Source: Mycobacteriales bacterium (GTDB taxonomy: Bacteria; Actinomycetota; Actinomycetes; Mycobacteriales; SCTD01). Taken from it: DNA of 35,048 nt. The DNA is taken from positions 126,509 through 161,556 of the forward strand of contig JBBDWV010000017.1 of NCBI GenBank assembly GCA_040902655.1, read 5' to 3'. Under the pieces are notes generated by a model. The model did no database searches and was not told where the DNA came from. It was given only the letters and a program-made list of their open reading frames with translations. The translations under genes and the position numbers were made by a program. Positions 30,976 through 35,048 of this stretch are shown one piece after another (within the stretch, counting starts at the first letter, position 1; every line of letters begins with the position of its first letter).

Positions 30976-31497
30976 GTGGAAGACCTGCTGGAGAACGCCA
31001 CCCGCTGCCCGCACTGCCGGGCCGCCGCCCGCCCCGGCGCGCCCTGGTGCACGCTGTGCCACGCGGACCTGCGCCCGCCGCCGCCCGAGCCGTTCCCGCC
31101 GGTGCTCGACCCCGTGCCGGTGCTGCGCCAGCCGATGCTGCGCCCGCTGGTGCTCGATCCGCTGACGGCGCCCGCCCACGAGCTCGGGCTGGCGCCCGCG
31201 CCGCACGCCCTCGGGCCGGCGCCCGCGCCGCACGCCCTCGGACCGACGCCGCACCCGGTCGAACCGACCTGGCCCTGCGTCACCTGCGGCGCCGCGAACC
31301 CGCTCAGCGGCGATGCCTGCAGCGCCTGCGGGGCCGGCTTCCTGGCCGGGCTGCGCGAGTCCGACGGCCCGCTGCTCGAGCTTCCGGGTCTCGGGGACCT
31401 CACCCGGATGAGCCGCAGTCAGCGACTGATGCTCGCGGGCGCCGTCGTGTTCGCCGTGGTCGCCCTCACCGCGCTGCTCGGGCTGCTGGTCGGCTGA
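30976..31497 (+). CDS. double zinc-ribbon protein with C-terminal membrane helix
   Basis: About 173 residues. Ribbon 1 has CPHC (C11, C14) and CTLC (C25, C28). A Pro-rich linker with a duplicated APAPHALGP unit follows. Ribbon 2 has CVTCG and CSACG. The C-terminal membrane helix (LMLAGAVVFAVVALTALLGL) ends the protein without a tail, so it is tail-anchored with the ribbons in the cytoplasm. GTG 30976 is preferred, because the earlier in-frame ATG 30892 would leave only 35 bases for two divergent promoters. Function unknown. Confidence 0.72.
   Translation: MEDLLENATRCPHCRAAARPGAPWCTLCHADLRPPPPEPFPPVLDPVPVLRQPMLRPLVLDPLTAPAHELGLAPAPHALGPAPAPHALGPTPHPVEPTWPCVTCGAANPLSGDACSACGAGFLAGLRESDGPLLELPGLGDLTRMSRSQRLMLAGAVVFAVVALTALLGLLVG
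31192..31245 (+). repeat. 27-bp in-frame duplication
   Basis: Two copies of a 27-bp unit (31192-31218 and 31219-31245), differing by one base, encode APAPHALGP twice in the linker of the zinc-ribbon protein. Confidence 0.85.
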
Positions 31498-31583
31498 CCT
31501 CCTGGCTGGCTGGGCCTGTCCCCGGCCGACCCCCGCTCCCCGGCCGCCGCCGCTCTCCCGCCGGAGTACTAGCCTCGGGGCCC

Positions 31584-32021
31584 ATGGCGGATGTCGCGAG
31601 CTCCACGATCACCATCAGCATGCCGCCGGAGCAGGTGCTGGAGGTCATCGCGGACGTCGCCCGCTACCCCGAGTGGACCGGCCAGATCAAGAGCGCCGAG
31701 GTGCTCGAGGCCGGAGCGGACGGCCGGCCGCGGCAGGCCCGCTTCGTCATGGACGCCGGTGTGCTCAAGGACGAGTACGTCCTGCAGTACGACTGGACCG
31801 CCACCGGCGTGAGCTGGGAGCTGGTCGGCCGGAGCTCGGTGCAGAAGTCGCAGGTCGGGTCGTACTCCCTGGTGCCGACGGGTGAGGGCACCGAGGTCAC
31901 CTATCAGCTCTCCGTCGACATCGCGATGCCGATGCTGGGGATGTTCAAGCGCAAGGCCGAGAAGATGATCATGGATTCGGCGCTGAAGGAGCTCAAGAAG
32001 CGCGTCGAGTCGCGGGCCTGA
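31584..32021 (+). CDS. SRPBCC (START-like) family protein
   Basis: A 145-residue helix-grip-fold protein. It begins with a strand (SSTITISMPPEQVLEVIADV), then YPEWTGQIKSAEV, and ends with a long basic helix (MIMDSALKELKKRVES). The family binds lipids or other hydrophobic ligands. The same order SRPBCC-ArsA-small-ROK is usual in actinobacteria from general knowledge. ATG 31584 has GGGG upstream. Only 2 bases separate it from the ArsA gene, so they are co-transcribed. Confidence 0.88.
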   Translation: MADVASSTITISMPPEQVLEVIADVARYPEWTGQIKSAEVLEAGADGRPRQARFVMDAGVLKDEYVLQYDWTATGVSWELVGRSSVQKSQVGSYSLVPTGEGTEVTYQLSVDIAMPMLGMFKRKAEKMIMDSALKELKKRVESRA

Positions 32022-32023
32022 CG

Positions 32024-33223
32024 GTGGGGCCGGCGACAGCGCGCGTCCTGCTGTTCACTGGCAAGGGCGGTGTCGGCAAGACCACCGCGGCGGCGGCCAC
32101 CGCCGCAGCGGCGGCCGCCCGCGGTACCAAGGTCCTCGTGCTGTCGACCGACTCCGCGCACTCGCTCGCCGACGCCTTCGCCGTGCCGCTCGGCGCCACC
32201 CCGATCGAGGTCGACACCGGGCTCTACGCGATGCAGGTCGATGCCCAGCGGGCCTTCGAGCAGACCTGGCGGCAGATCCAGTCCTACCTCGCCGGGCTGC
32301 TCGAGCGGGCCGGCGTCGACGCGCTGCAGGCCGAGGAACTGACCGTCCTGCCGGGTGCCGAGGAGGTGCTCGCGCTGCTCGAGGTCACCCGCCAGGTCAC
32401 CACCGGCCCGTGGGACCTCGTCGTCGTCGACTGCGCCCCGACCGGCGAGACGCTGCGGCTGCTCGCCCTGCCCGAGGCCCTGACCTGGTACGTCGAGAAG
32501 GTCTTCCCGGCCCAGCGCCGAGCCCTGCGGGCCGTACGACCGCTGCTGTCCCGGGTCTCCGGGCCGTCGGTGCCGCACGAGGACGTCTTCGACACCGTCG
32601 AGCGGCTGCACCGCGAGCTGCTGCAGGTGCGTGCGGTGCTGACGGCCGACTCCACCTCTGTCCGGCTGGTCCTGACGCCCGAGGCCGTCGTCGTCGCCGA
32701 GGCCCGGCGCACCCTGACTTCCCTTGCCCTGTACGGATACCGCGTCGACGCGCTGCTCGCGAACCGGGTGTTCCCGCCGTCGCAGGACCCCTTCGTCGCC
32801 GGCTGGGCCGCGGCGCAGGCCGCGCAGCTCGAGGCGGTCCGCACCGACGCCGGCGGGCTGCCGGTGCTGGTCTCGCCCTACCGGCCGGTCGAGCCGGTCG
32901 GGCTGGCGGCGCTCACCGCGCTCGGTCAGGAGCTGTACGACGGGGCCGATCCGGGCGCGCCCTGCCCTGACCTGCCGCAGCTACTGGACGTCCGCCGCAG
33001 CGCGGAGGGCTTCGAGCTGTCGCTGGCCCTGCCGCTGGCCCGCCGGGAAAACCTCGAGGTGACCCGCAGCGGCGACGAGCTCGCGGTCACCGTCGGGGGG
33101 CACCGCAGGGTGCTCGCGCTGCCGAGCGCGCTGCGCCGCTGCACGATCGCCGGGGCGGTCCTGACCGGCGGGCGGCTGGTCGTGCGCTTCGAGCCGGACC
33201 CGGCCGTCTGGATGCGCCCGTGA
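32024..33223 (+). CDS. ArsA/GET3-family ATPase with C-terminal HSP20-like domain
   Basis: A 399-residue ATPase. The deviant Walker A is GKGGVGKTT (about 13-21), the A-loop is TDSAHSLADAF, and switch II is VVVDCAPTGETLRLL. The C-terminal about 80 residues (from about 318) form the HSP20-like beta domain found in bacterial ArsA proteins of this type. In GET3/TRC40 relatives the protein targets tail-anchored membrane proteins, but an arsenite role is unlikely because the CxxxxC metal cysteines are absent. It is GTG-started and coupled to the next gene (GTGA). The zinc-ribbon tail-anchored protein nearby might be a client (inference). Confidence 0.88.
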   Translation: MGPATARVLLFTGKGGVGKTTAAAATAAAAAARGTKVLVLSTDSAHSLADAFAVPLGATPIEVDTGLYAMQVDAQRAFEQTWRQIQSYLAGLLERAGVDALQAEELTVLPGAEEVLALLEVTRQVTTGPWDLVVVDCAPTGETLRLLALPEALTWYVEKVFPAQRRALRAVRPLLSRVSGPSVPHEDVFDTVERLHRELLQVRAVLTADSTSVRLVLTPEAVVVAEARRTLTSLALYGYRVDALLANRVFPPSQDPFVAGWAAAQAAQLEAVRTDAGGLPVLVSPYRPVEPVGLAALTALGQELYDGADPGAPCPDLPQLLDVRRSAEGFELSLALPLARRENLEVTRSGDELAVTVGGHRRVLALPSALRRCTIAGAVLTGGRLVVRFEPDPAVWMRP

Positions 33224-33558
33224 CTGCCGGCCCGCCGCCGGTCGGCTCGGCCGCCGAGGAGGCCGCGCGGCTGTTCGCGGTGGCGCAGGAGTGGGTGTGC
33301 TCGCGCGGCGGCGCCCACCTCGACGGGCTTGCGACGGGGGCGCCCGAGTGCTCGGCCTGCCCAGTCTGTCAGGGCATCGCGGCGATCCGTTCGGTGCAGC
33401 CGGAGACCGTGGAGCACCTGCTGGATGCCGCCGCGTCCTTCGTGGCCGCGGTGCGTACCGCCGCCGGCAGTACCGGCGCCGCCAGTACTGCCGCCGCTCC
33501 ACGGGAACCGGGCTCGTCGCGGCCCGGCGTGCAGCGCATCGACGTACGGGAGGACTGA
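33220..33558 (+). CDS. conserved small protein with HLDGLATG...CSACPVCQ motif
   Basis: A 112-residue protein. The core AEEAARLFAVAQEWVCSRGG is followed by HLDGLATGAPECSACPVCQG (about 38-57), which has three Cys near each other for metal binding (C-x2-C-x2-C). The C-terminus is disordered. I recognise the pattern from actinobacterial ArsA-ROK neighbourhoods, but no function is known to me. It overlaps the ArsA stop and lies 1 base before the ROK start. Confidence 0.82.
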   Translation: MTAGPPPVGSAAEEAARLFAVAQEWVCSRGGAHLDGLATGAPECSACPVCQGIAAIRSVQPETVEHLLDAAASFVAAVRTAAGSTGAASTAAAPREPGSSRPGVQRIDVRED

Positions 33559-33559
33559 C

Positions 33560-34516
33560 GTGCTGACCATCGGCGTCGACGTCGGCGGGACGAAGGTCGC
33601 CGCGGGGGTCGTGGACGAGGCCGGCACGATCCTCACCCGTGTCCTCAGGCCGACGCCGTCCGCCGGCCCGGCCGACGTCGAGGACGTCATCGCCGGGTGT
33701 GTGCAGGAGTTGCGCCGGGACCGGGAGATCGAGGCGGTCGGGGTGGGCGCCGCCGGGTTCGTCGACGCGGACCGCGCGAGGGTGCTGCTGGCGCCCAACC
33801 TGACGTGGCGGGACGAGCCGCTGCGCGATGCCGTGCAGGCCAGGACCGGGCTGCCGGTCGTCGTGGAGAACGACGCGAACGCCGCCGCCTGGGCGGAGTA
33901 CCGCTTCGGCGCGGGGCGCGGCGAGTCGCACCTGGTGCTCGTCGCCGTCGGCACGGGCATCGGCGGCGGCATCGTGCTGGACGGCCGGCTCTACCGCGGG
34001 AGGTACGGCATCGGGGCGGAGTTCGGGCACCTGCAGGTGGTGCCGGGCGGTCGGCGCTGCGGGTGCGGCCAGTCCGGCTGCTGGGAGCAGTACTGCTCGG
34101 GCCGCGCGTTGCTGCGGGAGGCCCGGGAGATCGCCGACGTACGGCCGGGCTGGGGCGCGCGCCTGCTCGAGCTCGGCGAGGGTCGGCCCGAAGGCATTGC
34201 GTCCGTCGAGGTCACCCAGGCCGCACGGGAGGGCGACGCCGCGGCGCTGGCCTGCTTCGAGGTGGTCGGCGGCTGGTTGGGCCAGGGGCTGGCCGACCTC
34301 GCCGCGGTGCTGGATCCCAGTGCGTTCGTCGTCGGCGGCGGGGTGGCCGACGCCGGGGAGCTCCTGCTGGGGCCCGCGCGGCGGGTCTTCGCCGAGCGGC
34401 TGACCGGGACGGGCTCCCGGCCGCGTGCCGAGATCCGGCTGGCCTCGCTCGGCAACGACGCCGGCCTGGTCGGCGCGGCCGATCTGGCCCGGCGGAGTGG
34501 GGGATGTCCGAAGTAG
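33560..34516 (+). CDS. ROK-family glucokinase
   Basis: A 318-residue sugar kinase. The ATP-binding DVGGTKVAAGVVDEAG is at the N-terminus, the catalytic region ENDANAAAWAEYRFGAG and the GTGIGGGIV phosphate loop follow, and the ROK zinc motif is G-H-L with C-x-C-x4-C (GCGQSGC). It phosphorylates glucose with ATP. GTG 33560 has GGGAGG (33548-33553) 6 bases upstream. It is the last gene of the SRPBCC-ArsA-small-ROK operon. Confidence 0.92.
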   Translation: MLTIGVDVGGTKVAAGVVDEAGTILTRVLRPTPSAGPADVEDVIAGCVQELRRDREIEAVGVGAAGFVDADRARVLLAPNLTWRDEPLRDAVQARTGLPVVVENDANAAAWAEYRFGAGRGESHLVLVAVGTGIGGGIVLDGRLYRGRYGIGAEFGHLQVVPGGRRCGCGQSGCWEQYCSGRALLREAREIADVRPGWGARLLELGEGRPEGIASVEVTQAAREGDAAALACFEVVGGWLGQGLADLAAVLDPSAFVVGGGVADAGELLLGPARRVFAERLTGTGSRPRAEIRLASLGNDAGLVGAADLARRSGGCPK

Positions 34517-34564
34517 CCCTTCTGGTCATGGTGCAGGAGCGGCTCCGGTGGGAAGGTGAGGTCC

Positions 34565-34828
34565 ATGACCTCGCCTCAGCCGACCACCACCACTGCCACT
34601 GCCGCCACCATCGCCCCGCAGAGCTGCTGCCGCCGGCCGATGTCGAGCATCGAGGTGACCACCCGGGGGAGCACGCTCGTGCTGCACAGCTGCACCGCGT
34701 GCGGCCGGCACCTCTGGGAGAAGGACGGGCAGCTGGCCGACCGGGCCGAGCTGCTCGACGGCGTCAAGACCTTCCTCGAGCAGCCACGCGTCGCGACGCC
34801 GCGGAGGTCGAGGAAGCGCACCGCCTGA
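34565..34828 (+). CDS. small CxxC protein
   Basis: An 87-residue protein. The conserved-looking core is SSIEVTTRGSTLVLHSCTAC, then GRHLWEKDGQLADRAEL and LLDGVKTFLEQ, with one CxxC. The N-terminal Thr/Ala-rich part is low complexity. A second in-frame ATG at 34640 would remove that part. GGTGAGG lies just upstream of ATG 34565. Function unknown. Confidence 0.65.
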   Translation: MTSPQPTTTTATAATIAPQSCCRRPMSSIEVTTRGSTLVLHSCTACGRHLWEKDGQLADRAELLDGVKTFLEQPRVATPRRSRKRTA

Positions 34829-34842
34829 ACCGACCTGGCGAC

Positions 34843-34892
34843 TGACCCGCTGCCGGCCGACCCGCTGCCGGCCGACCCGCTGCCGGCCGACC
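34843..34892. repeat. 15-bp tandem repeat downstream of the small CxxC gene
   Basis: GACCCGCTGCCGGC-type units begin at 34843, 34858 and 34873 (15-bp period, first base varies) plus a partial fourth. It is non-coding and lies 15 bases after a stop codon. The unit includes GCCGGC, so the array can form small hairpins. No further gene is seen to 35048. Confidence 0.75.
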
Positions 34893-35048
34893 CGCCCTGC
34901 CCTGCCGCACGTGGACATGATCCGGCCATGAGGCGGCAGCGGACCCGGCGGGGATGGTTGTCCGCACCGGGGGGTGTACAGGAGAGGTCAACTTTTCCCG
35001 TTTCATGACCTCTGCTGCACAACCCGCTGCAGAAGGCCATCCCCCCCC

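Noticed and set aside
34843-34892. Short tandem array as a CRISPR
   Set aside because: Units are 15 bp and directly joined, with no spacers and no cas genes.
34576-35040. Minus-strand frame at the right end
   Set aside because: It covers the tandem repeat and lies opposite the small CxxC gene, with low-complexity repeats and no recognisable domain.

Overview
The window is high-GC DNA from an actinobacterium. Evidence includes the 3' end of a PimB'-type phosphatidylinositol mannosyltransferase gene, an ArsA ATPase with a C-terminal HSP20-like domain, a ROK glucokinase, a FadD-type acyl-CoA ligase, many GTG starts, and several starts close to their own predicted -10 element. The exact genus cannot be fixed from the sequence alone. 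The last eight bases are all C, which may be a contig end.

Layout. Bases 1-586 hold the end of a pimB'-like gene and a small gene. Bases 683-18690 form a coherent accessory block. It contains an OmpR-type response regulator and a soluble kinase (683-2135), then two inverted sets of exported proteins around a divergent promoter at about 4950-5025. These are BNR/Asp-box propellers, cupredoxin lipoproteins, five-cysteine secreted proteins and a small IPT-like membrane protein. An NHL-repeat surface protein (9030-11528) follows, and then an apparent operon of Kelch/IPT surface protein, FtsH-like protease, small IPT-like protein and second kinase (11672-18208), followed by a stand-alone receiver-like protein (18250-18690). 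Bases 18852-22377 carry three toxin-antitoxin-type modules (RelE/Phd, HicAB, HipBA), a REP-like palindrome pair and a pseudogene. Bases 22497-26709 (minus strand) hold a third BNR propeller and an unusual FtsH with two AAA modules. Bases 26816-34828 look like ordinary chromosome: ABC-2-type exporter, fadD, zinc-ribbon protein, SRPBCC protein, ArsA ATPase, a small conserved protein, ROK glucokinase and a small CxxC protein.

Main result. Six promoters in five intergenic regions share one architecture: two copies of CTTCAG(G/C) with an 11-bp period and a spacer ending in T, then exactly 9 nt, then a -10-like hexamer. They precede five-Cys gene 1, the small IPT gene/BNR2/cupredoxin2 set, five-Cys gene 2, the Kelch/IPT-FtsH1-kinase operon, the receiver-like gene, and the BNR3-FtsH2 operon. 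An 11-bp direct repeat is what OmpR/PhoP-type regulators usually bind, and such a regulator lies at 683. I infer one regulon that builds an envelope system of surface propellers, copper-type lipoproteins, Cys-started secreted proteins and two membrane AAA proteases, with feedback through the second kinase. The first kinase has lost the canonical H-box histidine, while the second keeps it. The biological role (for example envelope quality control, redox or copper handling, or surface assembly) cannot be read from the sequence.
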